Positions 25,509 through 39,499 of a DNA stretch of 64,000 bases are shown here, one piece after another. How positions within the stretch are numbered: position 1 is the stretch's first letter; each line of letters opens with the position of its first letter. The position numbers were made by a program, and so were the translations under genes. This DNA comes from Rhizophagus clarus. Taxonomy: Eukaryota; Glomeromycota; Glomeromycetes; Glomerales; Glomeraceae. The DNA is taken from assembly GCA_015698045.1 (NCBI GenBank), contig BLAL01000062.1, forward strand, positions 719,261 to 783,260, in the 5' to 3' direction. The notes under the pieces were generated by a model, which saw only the letters and a list, made by a program, of their open reading frames with translations, was not told the DNA's origin and made no database searches.

Positions 25509-28500
25509 TTTATCTTCAAAATGACTAAAAGGAGGGAGAAGAAGAAAAAATTTTTATCGTAAAAGATTAATTTACTTTTTCAAAGAAACAAAGTAAATTT
25601 TTTGGGTTTTTTTTTTTTATTAAGGACCAAATAAAATTTTGGTTGAGAGACGAATGGAGTCAACATGGAGCCTTTTTATACAATTTTTTTTTTTTTTTTT
25701 TTTTTTTTTTAGCGAAGGATAATAATTAATTATATTATGACTAAATCTATGAATATATGTATTACAAGTTGAATGATCAAAATATAAACACACGTTTGCA
25801 TGATAAATAATAAATTAAAAAAAAAAATTTTTTTTTTTTTATTTTATATCCATATATTATATTAATAAAATAAAAAAAAATTTTTTTAGATTATAGATTT
25901 TGTGTGTAACTTTTATTCAATCGATGATGCTGATAAAGTCAGAGTTTAAACGTTCTATAATAATCACTGTTAGCAATATTAGGTTAGCTTTATAAAAAAA
26001 TGGGACTGATTGTCAACTATTAAAGAAAAAAATTTTTTATTTATCTTATCGAACAATCCAAGCCAGATTCTTTCGATTGTCATGTAGTTTCCTTAGAAAT
26101 CAATTATTTTATCCTATCCTCCGGAATTTTGGATGGCATAATTTCGTACAACATTATTACCAAATTTAGCTTATCTTTTTTAAGCTTTTTTTTCTGTACG
26201 TCATTCAAAAATAATTTTTATATGCAAGTTATTATTTATTATTAAGTTTTGTGACAGAAAAGAGAAAATCATAGAAGAAATAGAGACATATGATATATAA
26301 CATGATATAAGGATACGTGAAATTATCGTTTATCTTAATAATAGAAAAATAAATATGCGGGAATTCTTATATTTAATATACCAAAAAAGAATTATTCATT
26401 ATAATTTTTAACTTTCCCATCGATCTCTAAAAAAGGATCCTTCGGGAATTTTAACGAACTATAAATAAATATGCTTATGTCATATTACGCAAGATCATTC
26501 TTTTTGGAAAAAAAATTTCTTTGTTAAATTCAGAAAATTACCGGGAAATCCGCGAAAAATCTTTCCTTATCTCTTAAATTTTCATGACGATCATTCTTTC
26601 ATTCTTTCATTCATTCTTTTTTTTTTTTGATAAACGCGTATTTTTTAATTTTGTGTAAAAAGAAAATGTACACATGCACGAGAACGAAGTGAATACTCAA
26701 TTCTACTTTTTCATTAATGTTTTATAATCAATAATAAATCAACGTGCGCAAATAAATCCCTTATTATTCCAAAAATATATACATTTTACTTATCTACAAC
26801 CAATCAGTCGTTAGATGTAACAAGATTCCAAACAAAAAGAGAACCTAACCAAAATTAGCCATAATTTTTTTTTACTGTGTTTTCATTTGTATTGATGACA
26901 ATCAGTTTAATACACTAACTCTATTTAGTAATTTTTTTCTTATCAAATGTAACGTAACATAACATCCGATAAAACAAAAAAATTACCCGTATGTTTCCGT
27001 ATTCTAAGAGAATTTTTTTAGATAAAGATTCTTACTAATGATTCAAAGGCGTTCTGTTTTTTTTGGCGTTAGAAAAAATTGGGGATCTTTTTTTTTTTTT
27101 TTCGTTAGACTGAGAAAATCAATAAAGCTTTGAAATTTTAGATTAAATTGTTACCCGTTTTTGATTGGAAATTTGAATTCATCATATGTATATATTTCTT
27201 GTGTGAATGAACGAATAGAACATTCATTCTATAATGTCTTCCAAATTCCTTTAATTTTCCGGTTAATTTTCCGGTTAATTTTAATAGAGAAACATATAAC
27301 AATTACAAACTAGGTATATGCATCTTATGCATTTACATGCGTTATAAAACATACTATTATGTATAGTACGGCCCTGTACGGCCCTGTCCGAACAATCACT
27401 CGACATTTGATCTCCGGATATTATTTGATAAGACGGCTGACCTCGAAAACCGGTTTCGTAACATGTTTGTTCATATCATCACCATTGTTCCGAAAAAAAA
27501 TTTCCTTTTTCTTATTCGTGATATGAACACAACCTTTTTTTTTTTTTTTTTTTAATAAAGAAAATTTTTAATTTTAAAGTATCATTACATTTTTTTTTTT
27601 TTTTTTTTTTTTTCTTTCTTTCTTTCTTTGAATGAGTAAATATTTGAAATGGTAGATGATGTTATCAAACAAATCTAAACTATAAAAAAAAAAGCACATT
27701 TTTTTTCTGTCGAATTTTTCTAGAATATAATAAACATGATTTTAAAAAAAAAAACCGGATAATGAAAAAAAAAAGAAATGATTGACATGAAACGGATGAA
27801 TCCGTTTTGATAAGAAAAAAAAAATAATTTTACCATATCAGAAATTTTGTATAATTTATCCTGAGTTAAATCTGTGTAAATTTTAGATGCGATTTTTCTT
27901 TCCTTTTTTCAAAGTCATTAATAAATCCTGGTTTAGTTAATCTGATTTTTTCGCCTCTACTATAATCGAATGTTTAAAACCAATTATTTGATGGTTCGAT
28001 GCATCAGAGATAAGATTAAAACTGACTCTGAGAAAACTTTGATAAAATAAAAGATTTTAAGATAATAAACGTGTTTTTATACACGTTTTTAAAAATAACG
28101 TTTTATCGTTTACGCGCTTTAAATTATAAAATGAAATGAAATACCAAAAATGTAAAGGTCTTGTCATTCTCCCACGTCTAAACTGTCAAATGATAATCAA
28201 AAAGGATTGCTTTTCTTATCAGGTTTCAAATCATAAAATTAAAAGATCCCAAATTTTTTAACTAATTTGTAAAATCATGAGATTCATGTCTTAACTATTC
28301 CGGTTTAAAAAAACTCGATACTTATCGTAAAGATCGTAGGATTAACCGATTAACCGAAAGAATATTAAAGAAAATTCTTGATTTACTCAATATACTTCTT
28401 CTGATCAACTTTACATGATCAACTAATATTAATAGCTGTAATATGAGTGTATGAGGGTTTCTTTGGTTCTTTGAAATTAAAGTGTGGGTTACATTGTTTT

Positions 28501-29106
28501 TTTTTTTGAAGATCTTTTAATAGATGATCTTCATATGGTCCAATCAGGTTTTTTCGATATCTATATTTCTTATTTCGGAATACTGCGTCGTTCTTGTTTC
28601 AGATTACGGGCTTAATTTGTCTTATCTATATTTCCATGATTAACGCGCATTATCGCGGCTCATTTAATAATTAATATAATTTTGATCTTTTGACGTTATC
28701 TTTATCTCTATTTCCTAATTCAATCTTTATTTACATGTGCCGATTATTTATATATATATATGTTATAATAATAAATAATTTATATAATTATTAATCAATT
28801 TCAATTAATTTATTATAACTCCGTCATTCATTCGTTTTTATTCGAAAGAATTTTCCTTTCAAACTTATTACTTGACTATTTGTAAATGACACGGATTCTC
28901 TTTTTAAAGTTGCAATATGAATTATTGTATAATGAAATATCAAAAAATGCGGGAATCGCCGATTAAATGATTAATGTACATACGAAAAGAATCACTTGAT
29001 TATTTTTCTCCTTTTTGCGAAGAACATAATTGAAGTCAGAAGTGGTAAATTCGGGCAGAAACGAATGCAATCACGAAGATCTAACTGATATCAAAAATTA
29101 TCGATC

Positions 29107-29138
<32 letters not shown>

Positions 29139-32100
29139 ATTTGATTTCATTAATTATTTCTTTTTTAAGACTTAATACAATGTATAAGGAGGTCTATCTT
29201 ATAAGTTTTTGGTCAACTTGAACTAAAATTTTGTGCATTTACTTTATTAATTGTAAAATAGCCGTGCGTTTTTAAACGAAAATAATAATAATAATAATAA
29301 TAATAATAATTGTTGGTAACAAAATATTTATTTTCCCAAAATCTTTCAAAATCTTCCAAATCTTGAAATTTCGTCAGCAATAACATCTTTTTTTTTTTTC
29401 GGTTCGAAAGTAATGCAAAGAATAATCAAGATTTTTTTTTTTTTTTTTTTTTTTTTCTTTGTTATAATTTTTTATGGAAATTCTTGTTTACAGCAAAATG
29501 CGTTATCTAGGGTTACATTTGTTATGTAAACTATTAAAAAGTGGTGCAACTTTAATTTTGTTATCTTTTGTAATGTAAATACATTTACTTGATTAGGTCA
29601 AACTGATAGGCTAAATTTTACTGATTATGCACTAACAGGCTTTTTCTCCGATTAAATGATGACTCGGAGAAACTTGATAAATCAAGATAAGAGAAAATTG
29701 GTTGATAGATAACTAAACTAATATGTCGTGATTTTATGATATATTAAAAAAAAAAAAAAAATACTTGTGGTTTCCAGAGCAAGAATCTCAGGGTCTCATT
29801 AGATTTGTTTCATATTACGGTAATAATTTAATTTGTTACTTTTGTAATTTAAAATATTCAATTAGTTATTGGATGGGAATATTACAATATTATCCGAACT
29901 GCTTCGTGTTTATTATAAAACCATGAATTAATTAAACCTTGTGCACAACACGTTCATCGAAACTAACTTCTAATACGCATTATAATGATTATTATTAAAT
30001 ACATATTGCTTTATTTATTATTATTTAGTTCATGTTTGTATCGTTTAATAACAATATATTTATATCCTAGTTTAGGAAATTTTCTTTAATTAAATTCCAA
30101 TTCACAAGAAAAATTATTCTTGCATCTTTCTTTATATTTTCTTTTAATAAATAAAACACGAACTTTTTTTTTTCACTGAAATATTTATAACCCCCACATA
30201 AGTTGAATCTTTTTTTTGGAAACAATTCTCCCATAAATTATTTATGTTGTGTTTGGTGGTAAAAGAATAATAAATAAAATAAAACAGGAGCCACTTAAAT
30301 CTTATCATTCTTTTAAATTTTCTCGTAATTTTCAAAAACTTTTTATTATTGATTCGTCTTACTAAAAAAAAAAAAAAAAAACACGCTAGTAATACATTAC
30401 AAAATTAATATAAATTAAATTAGATTTCACAAAATGTTGTCTGTTCACGTGAACATACTTTTTTTAATCTCCCAATATTACATTTCTTACCAATTTATCT
30501 TTCCTTATTCAATAAATTGATTGTATGTGCTCTTACAATCGATTATAATAATAACTCCGATTTATTAAATAACTTGAAAAAGAAAATTTTCCCTGTAAAT
30601 CCAAAAAAATTGGATCATCGAATTGCAATTAAAAGAAGATTAAAAAAGAAAGGATTATTCTTGCTAAAATTCCCGAATTATACTTTTTGCTACATTAAAA
30701 AGAAGGAAGATCTTTTTCATGGGTCTTTTTTTTTTCTCAGGTTTAACTCAGTTAAAGATGATCTGGAACTCGGGTGGGGTTTTTTAATAAATTAAGTAAC
30801 TTTGAGAACAAATCTGATAATTCAAGTCAGCTTATTTAACCAAATTTATATATTCAAGAAAGTATTTTATTGTGATTTTTCCCTTTATGAGGATTTTCAA
30901 AGAACTAACTCTTTCACAATTGAGGGCATGACCTAAAAGGCTGTTATAAGGCAAATCATATGTATGATTATTCCTTATTTTAATTAGAAAAAATCAAAAA
31001 AAAAAAAAAATGGTAAAATTTTGAAGAGCCACTAGGATCGTCTTTATTAAATTTACTACGTAAGGAGTCTGGTACGGTATCAATCAGGTACAGAAAATCT
31101 TTTAATCTTAATTTTGTTTTAATTCCTTGTTGGACTACTATCGATATTTACCTTAAATTTGGCTTTATATTGTATATTTTTTTTCTATATAAATGATAAA
31201 TATACTAAAGAAGGCTAACTATATTTGTGAGTATAATTATTCCTTATTTAATTTATTTAATTTAAAGCAAAATTTTGAATATCATTTTTATTAAAATTTG
31301 CGATTTACTAGAAGAATCAAGTCCTGAATTTGGAATTCCGATATAATATGATTGGTAAATTGAAAAAATTGCATTGTATCAGTAAACGCATATTTATACG
31401 TGGGTTAGCATGATTTTTCACCCAAAATTGATATCAACAATAACGATAGACTAATATTCGATAACGCGTCTGGTTCAATCTAATTTTCGCAACAACCTGT
31501 AAATAGAAGGCATGCGACAAGGAATCTTATATGTACTTTATGTAGTATGTATACTCGAGGAATTATTCTAATTTTAATTGTCTGAAATCGCCCGCCAATT
31601 TGATGAACTGTTGATTAAAATTTTTAATTTGACTTAGGTTTCTCCGCTGTTGGGATGGTTGCGTATTTTAATTACTAATTTATGCTTAATTAAGGTATCC
31701 AAATTTTTTATCATAGACGTTTGTACTGCAGCGATGTGCATTGAAAGTTTCTTTATTGGAATTGGATCTTCCAGTTCCTTCTAATTCCAATGATTTTCAC
31801 AAAATATGCGCATATATATATATATGATCATGGATATTGGGAATTGGAAGATTTGTGAGGTTCGAATATGCTTTTAATTTCAGGTAACTTCAAGTGCATT
31901 ACTGCTTTTACATATAACGAATTAATGATAACCGGTTAATATAATTATTCTTTCCTAGATTTAGAAATTTACTGGTAATTGGATCACTTTGGTATTTTAA
32001 GTAGCGTCGTCATGAATTTATCGTGTGATAGTTGTACAATTATTCCTGAGCTAAAGTTGCTGACCAATGTTTGTCTTACAGAATTTGTTGACATCGAGCA

Positions 32101-32915
32101 GATGTTGTGATACTTTTGATTTTTAATTGAGCCATTTTGGCCATTTTGTTTGTTTGTCCTAGTTCCTAGACAAGATTTGTCCTCTGATTCGTCCGTCAGT
32201 ATGATAGTACGAGTTTAGTGATATGATATCAGAATAAAGTTGAAAGGTAAACACATGATTATTTTAAAAATACAATTAGTTTTAAACCCTATATTTTTAT
32301 CTCTCCAATAGACTTGGAATAGACTTGGGAAATTTCTGTGTAATAATTACCGATGAATTATTCACTCCTTAAATTAATATCAAAAAAAAAAGTAAACCAT
32401 TTTGGAGATTTCCATAGAAAATTGGAATTTTCATGGAATCCGGCTATTTTTGGTATATTATTTTTAGATAATAATTCATTTTCATTTTTTCTCTATGATC
32501 ATGGTAAAATGATATATATTATGACTCTAATCTCGAGGTAAAGAAAAGGAAAGATTCGAATCTTTAATGTTTTACTTCTCTATTTTCAATTTTTTGTTTA
32601 TTTGTAATTACTAAAAAAATCCTTTTTCTTCATACTTTATTCTAATAAAATCTGCAAGAATCAATTTAATGGACGCGATTTAGAATTCTGATATGTACAG
32701 CACAGTACTGTAATCATAGACTTTTTTTTTTTAATTTGAATCCGCTTCCTTTTTATATAATTAGCAAATCCCATAATTTTTTGAAACCCGTTTTTTTAGG
32801 GCTATATAAGTTAATCACATGTTATTATATTGCCTCAAATTAATGAGTAAGGATAATATAGGATTTGGGTGATACCTTATCCACATGTACTTCTAGTATA
32901 TGAATATCACCAAAT
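25509..32915. other. Gene desert upstream of AMT
   Basis: About 7.4 kb without a supportable gene. Holds many homopolymers (25682-25710, 27592-27613, 29109-29138, 29432-29456), a duplicated TACGGCCCTG near 27370 and a CATT-type simple repeat near 26590. Some short frames look open by chance. Part of the first 1-2 kb is presumably the AMT promoter. Confidence 0.5.
29279..29310. repeat. (AAT)n microsatellite
   Basis: About ten AAT triplets in a row within the desert upstream of AMT. Confidence 0.9.
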
Positions 32916-32919
32916 ATTT

Positions 32920-33002
32920 GGCGGGGGATAGGTCGGCCTTAGTAAGTTCCTTCCTACATTCGAAGGTTCTAGCTGAGATTGCTAACCTCCCGTTTTTTTT
33001 TT
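32920..33002 (+). ncRNA. Structured RNA candidate with poly-T terminator
   Basis: A GC-richer 73-nt island (32920-32992) followed by a T-run (32993-33002) as used by RNA polymerase III. The ends GGCGGG and TCCCG can pair; inside are CTT/AAG, CCTTC/GAAGG and GGT.TAGC/GCTA.ACC hairpins, giving a cloverleaf-like outline. GGTTCTAGC is a weak match to a B box. It does not fit a tRNA (no T-arm in the right place). Could be an unrecognised small RNA or chance. Confidence 0.3.
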
Positions 33003-33501
33003 CTTTCCTTTAGCAGGAAAAAAAAAACCCGTTTGTTATAATTTATTTTATTTGTTTTCCAAAAAAAGAATTTTTTCTTTTGTTCTTTTTCTGAATAGCA
33101 GTTTTGATTGTTTTTGTTTCCGGTAAAGTACTATTTTTTGTTTTATTTATTATTTTACCTTAAAAGGAAAAAAAAAGCTGATTCATATGAAACCGATTTT
33201 TCTCTTTCTCATATGGATATGGCGCAGAAAGATTAATAATCAGTCTCAAAGACTTTATCGATAAATTTGAATCATTTATGTTAATCAAATTTGCTAAATT
33301 TGCAAACAAAGTTGGAAGCCGAGCCAATTCTAGAATTAGCCTTACGCATATACGTAATCTACGCAATCACTTCTATATAGAGCAATAATCGGGTAATTTT
33401 CATATAAATAACTCACGTAAAAATCATTTTTGTATTTTTAACACGTCCTTTTATTATAATATAATTTTGTTAATTTTAATAATTTAGTTAATTTCATCAC
33501 A

Positions 33502-36500
33502 ATGTCCTTGGACAGTTTTAGAAATCAAGTTCTCTCCAACTCTGATGGAGAGGAACGAGTTGAAGTTAATCAAAGACACTTGATTGACAAAATTTTAGCT
33601 CGGTAAAGCTTTTTTTAAACTTTTTATAAGGAATTTAATAAGTTTAGTATCTTTTCAGCTAAAGAAAAAAATACACTACTTTAGATACTCTGCCGAATTC
33701 GTAGTATATCGAGAATTAATGCAGAATTCTGGTAAAAATTTTATCTTTCTCTGTCGTTTTGATTTATTATCTGATTCAATATTAAACCATATATCTATTT
33801 TGAAAATAAAGATGATGCGAAATCTTCAAGTGTCCAAATTATATTTGAGACTGCAAATCCAAGTACAGATAAACATTTAAAAGATAAAATCGTACGAATT
33901 TTATTCAAAAACAATGGATTCGCGTTTAGGACCGAAGATTGGAATCGATTAAAGAAGATCGCTGAAGGAAATCCAGATGAACAAAAAGTAAACTTGTTCA
34001 CATAACTAACTCATTAAATTAAAATTAAATTAGTTTGTCGCTAAATTTTCTCTGTTAACAGATAGGAGCTTTCGGTGTGGGATTTTATTCATTGTTTTCA
34101 GTTTGTGAAAATCCATTGTAAGTGTTTTTGTATTTCTTTAATTATCGAACACAACTATTGAATAATATCGATTAACATTTCTTTTTATAGTGTTTCTTCC
34201 GGTGGACAAGGAATGGCTTTCTATTGGCGTGGAGATCAATTATTTGCAAAAAGAGGGTCAATCGATGATACAGATCAAGCTTGGACAACATTTTTAATGG
34301 ATATGAGAGAACCTACAGAAGTAACTAACTATAAATTATATCATATTTGATTATAGTTTAGCATGTTAAAATTCTTTTTTTTTTTTACGTTAGTTTCCGA
34401 ATATTGAAGAATTTGCACGGTTCTTAGCCAATTCTTTGGTAAGATTTCAATTATAAATATTAACGTATATTATAATCTTTTATTTATCTGCTTTAATTAA
34501 AATAATTACAGGGATTTACAGGAAATCTTAGAGAAGTATCTGTGTATTTTAATAGTACATTAGTAATACAACTGTCAAAGAAGATGCAAGAACCAAGATT
34601 GATGAATATCGCATCCGCTTTCGATACATATTCTCCACAAAAGATGTTTCATCTTACTTCAGTAGATGTTAGAGGTGTTCAGTTAGATGTTAAAAGATTA
34701 ATTGACCCTTTAAATATAATAACAAAACAATGGCGTTCGCCGCCAATTACTAATTATCAAACAGAAGAAACATCAATATTTCTGAGGATTGCTAGCGGAA
34801 ATTTGGATGTTAAAGTCAGCAGTGCTTTTTCTTTAGAGATGGAACGTACTACTAAAAAGAAACCGCCAAATAAGACAACAATCCAAATGATTTTTAGTGG
34901 ATTTGATGAACACAATTCATCTGGAGATAACAATAATAAAATTTCTCCAGTATTTAAAGATTTACTTCCATACCCAGAACAAGGGCGAATATATATTGGT
35001 TTCCCGACACATCAAACCACCGGATGTTCTTCTCACTTGGCAGCTCGTGTGATCCCTACCGTATGTATATGTCGTCTTACAATATCTGATATTGTTTGAT
35101 TAAATACTAAATGAGATATATTTGTACTATTTAGGTGGAACGAGAGTCAATTGATTTGGTGGATAAAACTTTGGCTAAATATAACAGAGAGATGTTATGT
35201 TTGGCGGGAATATTGTGCAGAATTTTATATGAAGATGAAATGTCTCAAATAACAAGACTTTATAATGAAATGATTGGTCCTAATACCAAAGTTGATGATG
35301 AAAGTACCAAATCTGTTTGTGAATGGTTTGAGAATCGTGCAGCACATGCTTTAAGACATTTTACATTCAAACAAAGTACGCCGAATATGCAAATTGGCAA
35401 TATAATCGAATTACAATTTTTCAGTTGTTCGAAACAATCATTATCCGTTTTTTCGACTAGGGGTGTCTTTCCGATATCCGATGTTCGCATGCCTAATTCT
35501 GAAATGGCAGGATTCATTAAAAAGGTCCCGCTTGTACCAAAAATTATATTGGAACAATGTGACACATTCTTTAAGAAAGCAAAAGATACGAGACTTATAG
35601 AAGAGTTAACTCTTCAAGATGTTTTAATTGAATTGAAAAATCGAGTACTTTCCGAAAATGAATTGATTGAACTTTTAAAATGGTGGTTTTCTTATAGATC
35701 AAAAGGAAATGCCGTTAATCAAATGGAATTTTCCCAATTCATGCAACTTGCATGTATCGGTGATAAATCTCGAAATTTAAGTACAATTCGTTATTTTTTG
35801 AACCCTAGTATAGTGCCTCCAGATGTAGATGTTCCGTATGAAGTATTACCATATACTATTTCCAAACCTTTAAAAAATCAGGATCTTGAAAAATGGTTTA
35901 GGTGGTCGGAATTATCTTTGGTTAATTGGGCAAGATTCATCGTTGAAAAGCCTGATTTGGAAGTCAGCCCTTCATTTGCTGAAAAAGTTCATAATATTTT
36001 GGCACGAAGTTTAAACAACATTTCACAAAATGATAAGGAAATAATCCGTCAATTATTTGCTCAAAAGAAATGCATTCCCACAAAATCTGGAATGAAGATT
36101 CCTGACGAAGCCTATTTTCAGAATGTTAACTTATTCCCTGACTTACCAACAATCCAATTTCAAAAACCTCAAAGTGTTCAGAATATAATGCAATTATTAG
36201 GTGTTCGAAAGGTAAGAAAAAAGAATTTTTTTTTTTTAAAAAAAAAAAAAAAAATTGATTAAATTTAACTTAATATATTATTTATAGGTTGTTGAATTAC
36301 AACTCATTTTTGATCGTCTCGTTAGTCAAGGAAATTGGGATCATATGCAACTCGCAAAATATCTTGCTTCAATTTCAAGCAATCTCAAAGAGATTGAATT
36401 GAAGAGGTTAATAGTCACACCCATCTGGCCCAAAGAAGATTTATCGCAGTCCGATAACCATGATGAAACAAATCCAAAACCAAAAATCCACCGTTTTGTT

Positions 36501-39499
36501 GCCAGTGATTTGTATGCACCTTTAGTATTACATCGTGAATTCGGTCTACCCGTAATTGATTGGAAAGGAAAATGGGCTCGTAATATGCAAGAAGGTATAT
36601 TTATTTGTTTATTTTTGTTTATAATTAAACAATAATAATGACAATTTTTTTTTTTTTTAAAAAAAAAAAAAAAATGTAGGAAAATTTTTAATTGAACTTG
36701 GATTACGAGAGTACCCTGCACTTAAAAAAATTTTAGAATTGGCAGCACCTCCGACTGATCCCAAAATTCGTGGCAAGGCTCTCAAATATTTTATTGAAAA
36801 TTTTAAAGAAAAATATTCTAAAAATTATAACCCATCTGAAATCAATATTGCATTTTTGCCTTGTTCTGATCCAACTATTTTCGAAAAACCTACCGGATGT
36901 TATATTAACCCTGATTGTATGATAATGAACTTTAAAGCTATACATCAAGATTTACGATACCAAGCAGAACAATTTGGTGTTCGTCAACATCCAAGTCGGG
37001 ATAAACTTTTAAGTAGGTTGATTGAGGATCCACCGCGAAATGAGAATAAGGCAAAGGAAGTTTTTGAATATTTGGCATCGCGACAAGGAGATTTTAATCA
37101 TTCGGATTGGAATAAACTTGTTGATCTCAGATTTATTCCAATTCGAAGTAAAACTCAACCTAATGAAATTGTTCTTACCGATCCACGTAGTTGTTTCTTT
37201 AAAGGTCAAGAAGAAAGGTACAGCATATAAGTTCTTTTATATTTATAAGTTTCAGGTTTTTAGAATAACTTTTCATTTAATTTTTTTTAGTTTGAATGAT
37301 TTTTTTTCGTATATTGATTTTGGAGCGAGAGCCAATAAATTTTTGCAAAGTTGTGGTGTCAAAGACGAACCATCTCCAATAGAATTTGCCGAATTACTAG
37401 TGAAATCATCACATAGATTGTGGAATTCAATTGGAGACAACGTAGAAAAATATTTGAATGTATTAAGACGAATTGCTATTCATTTTAATACTATATCTAG
37501 AAATTCGAGTTTAATTGCAGATATGAAAAGAGCACCTATTTTACTGGCTGTAAAGAAAAGACGTTCTAACTCTGAAAGAGATAGTACGATTAAGATGGAT
37601 GAAGAAGCTGAACATTATTGTTTGGCTTCAGCAAAAGATATCTTCATCAATGATGATACGGTGTATCAGCAAGTTTTTAACCCTTTGACAGTTCCAGAAG
37701 AAGATAACATGGAAGTTTTGTATAAAGTATAATATTTTTAATATTTTTTATTAATCATTTCTTTTTCCTTTAATTTACTACATACTTTTTGTTAATACAT
37801 TTTTATTTAGAAATTGGGATGTAGATCTTTACGCGAATCTGTGACAGAAACTGTAACTCCAATAGGCACGATGCGAGAAACTACTAATTCTGGGAATTTG
37901 CAAGAAAAAATTGTGGAAAGGGCACGTTTATTTTATTATGATCTTGATCATCCTAAAAGTGAAATTAAAAAAGACGTAGAATGGCTTAAAAGGTTAAAAG
38001 TTAGAGAAATTAATCAAATAGAAACGAGTTATTTATTATTAACTACTAATGAAACTAGAAAAGAATCAACTACATGTTGTATTCTTCCAGATAAATGGAG
38101 TAATTCGTGGACTCTTTATGTGACACCTGATCCAGATACACTCGACATTTCACAACAAATAGTTAAAAATATTTACAAGTCACACAAATGGAAAGATATC
38201 TCTCATCTCAACATGCTTTTAACTACACAACTGACAAGTTTGAAACGTAAAGGATATCCGGTTGATCGTATATTACGACAACCTAAACAACAGCGTGTTG
38301 TTGAAAAATATGAACAAAAAATGATTGACCAAGAGAATGAAGAAAGTCTTTTTCATGATACAATGGATAATAATGTATCCCCTGTATTATCTCCTCGGAT
38401 AGAAAGTTATGTTCCAAAATTACAAGAAATGTTTCCAGATTGTGATCCAAATCATATTCGTAAACTCCTTTCAAAACAAAAAAATGATCACCTAAACAAT
38501 GTGGCTAATATACTTGTTGAGGGAGATTATCCCAAAATTAATCCAAAATCTCGGCAAACCTATAAAACTCAACAAAATAATGATTTATCGACTGATCCTG
38601 TTAATGATGATAGTAATAAAAATCTAGGTTTTTTTGAAAAAGTAAAGAAGGTGAAAGATTTTATCCCAACCCTAGCCAATGGCAGTATTGGTACATCAAC
38701 TTCTTCAAAGCCTATGGAATCTTCTGCAAATAAGGATCCAGTCCATGTAACCCCTGAAACTACTAGAAATTTACGAAGTTCTTTACAAGAAGGTATAAGA
38801 ACTTGTCGTTCTAATTCAGGAAGTGTCATTGATAATCAAGCTAGCGTTAAAGTTGTTGATGAAAGTCAAACAAGCTACTGTGATATTATACCTGGTACGA
38901 GCAATATTTTTTATGTATCATTTTAAGTATATAACTTTACATTTGTCATAACCTTGGTTTATTTCATTTGCTTTAGGTCATTCGTTACATTGTGTCGGGA
39001 GTTTACATGGTATTGAACTATATGTTCCTAAAGGTGCTGATAAATCAGAAATCTTATCTTTATCACTCGGTCCTTCATTACTCCGTTTTATCAATATATT
39101 AAAAGATCTTGTGGAAGTTTTTGGACTTGCACCAAAAGCTATTCATATATTTATCGATAAAAATTCAAATTCGATTGCATTTAATCGTGACAGATCATTG
39201 TTTTTTAATCTAAGATTTTTTCTTGGACTACATGATGAACAATGTAAGACCAAACCTACGAGTGATGCTATGACATATTGGTATATGACATTTTGCCATG
39301 AGTTAGCACATAATTTTGTTCATCCTCATAATTCAGAACATGAAGTAAGTATGATTATTAAAATTATATTTTTTTTAAAAAATAATCATCGAAATCTAAC
39401 CGTTTGTTTTTTTTTTTTTAATAGTATTATTTTTCATCATATGCAGAAAATTATATGTCAAATTTCTTAACAATAATGAAAAAGCGTGAAATTATATAA
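33502..39499 (+). CDS. Giant Hsp90-like ATPase protein (DUF3684 type) with C-terminal HEXXH
   Basis: Fourteen exons: 33502-33602, 33685-33731, 33812-33987, 34062-34117, 34191-34320, 34394-34438, 34512-35060, 35135-36211, 36288-36594, 36680-37217, 37291-37726, 37811-38894, 38977-39344, 39425-39499 (4989 nt, 1662 aa). The N-terminus is a Bergerat-fold ATPase as in sacsin: RELMQNSDDA (residues 43-52, E44/N48/D51 region), NNGFAF-EDW (84-93), IGAFGVGFYSLFSV (109-122). The large middle matches the fungal DUF3684 proteins of unknown role. A low-complexity Ser/Thr/Asn linker (about 1290-1440) leads to a conserved C-terminus with HELAHNFVHPH, an HEXXH metal-site motif. Likely a chaperone-like or quality-control protein; function unproven. 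All exon phases are consistent. Confidence 0.85.

Noticed and set aside
25509-28700. Cluster of GATA-factor sites upstream of AMT
   Set aside because: GATAA/TTATC words are frequent in AT-rich DNA; no enrichment could be shown by eye.
30517-30795. 92-codon ORF in the desert
   Set aside because: Lys/Phe-rich composition typical of random AT-rich frames, no motif or splice partner.
31859-31875. tRNA B-box-like GGTTCGAAT
   Set aside because: No A box at the right distance and no acceptor stem; other TTCGAA words were rejected for the same reason.
32012-32110. Short ORF starting MNLSCDSCTIIPELK
   Set aside because: 32 codons, no neighbours or homology recognised; not enough to call a gene.
32970-33000. 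TPP riboswitch-like CTGAGA
   Set aside because: The other conserved half of the thiamine element is absent and no thiamine gene follows.
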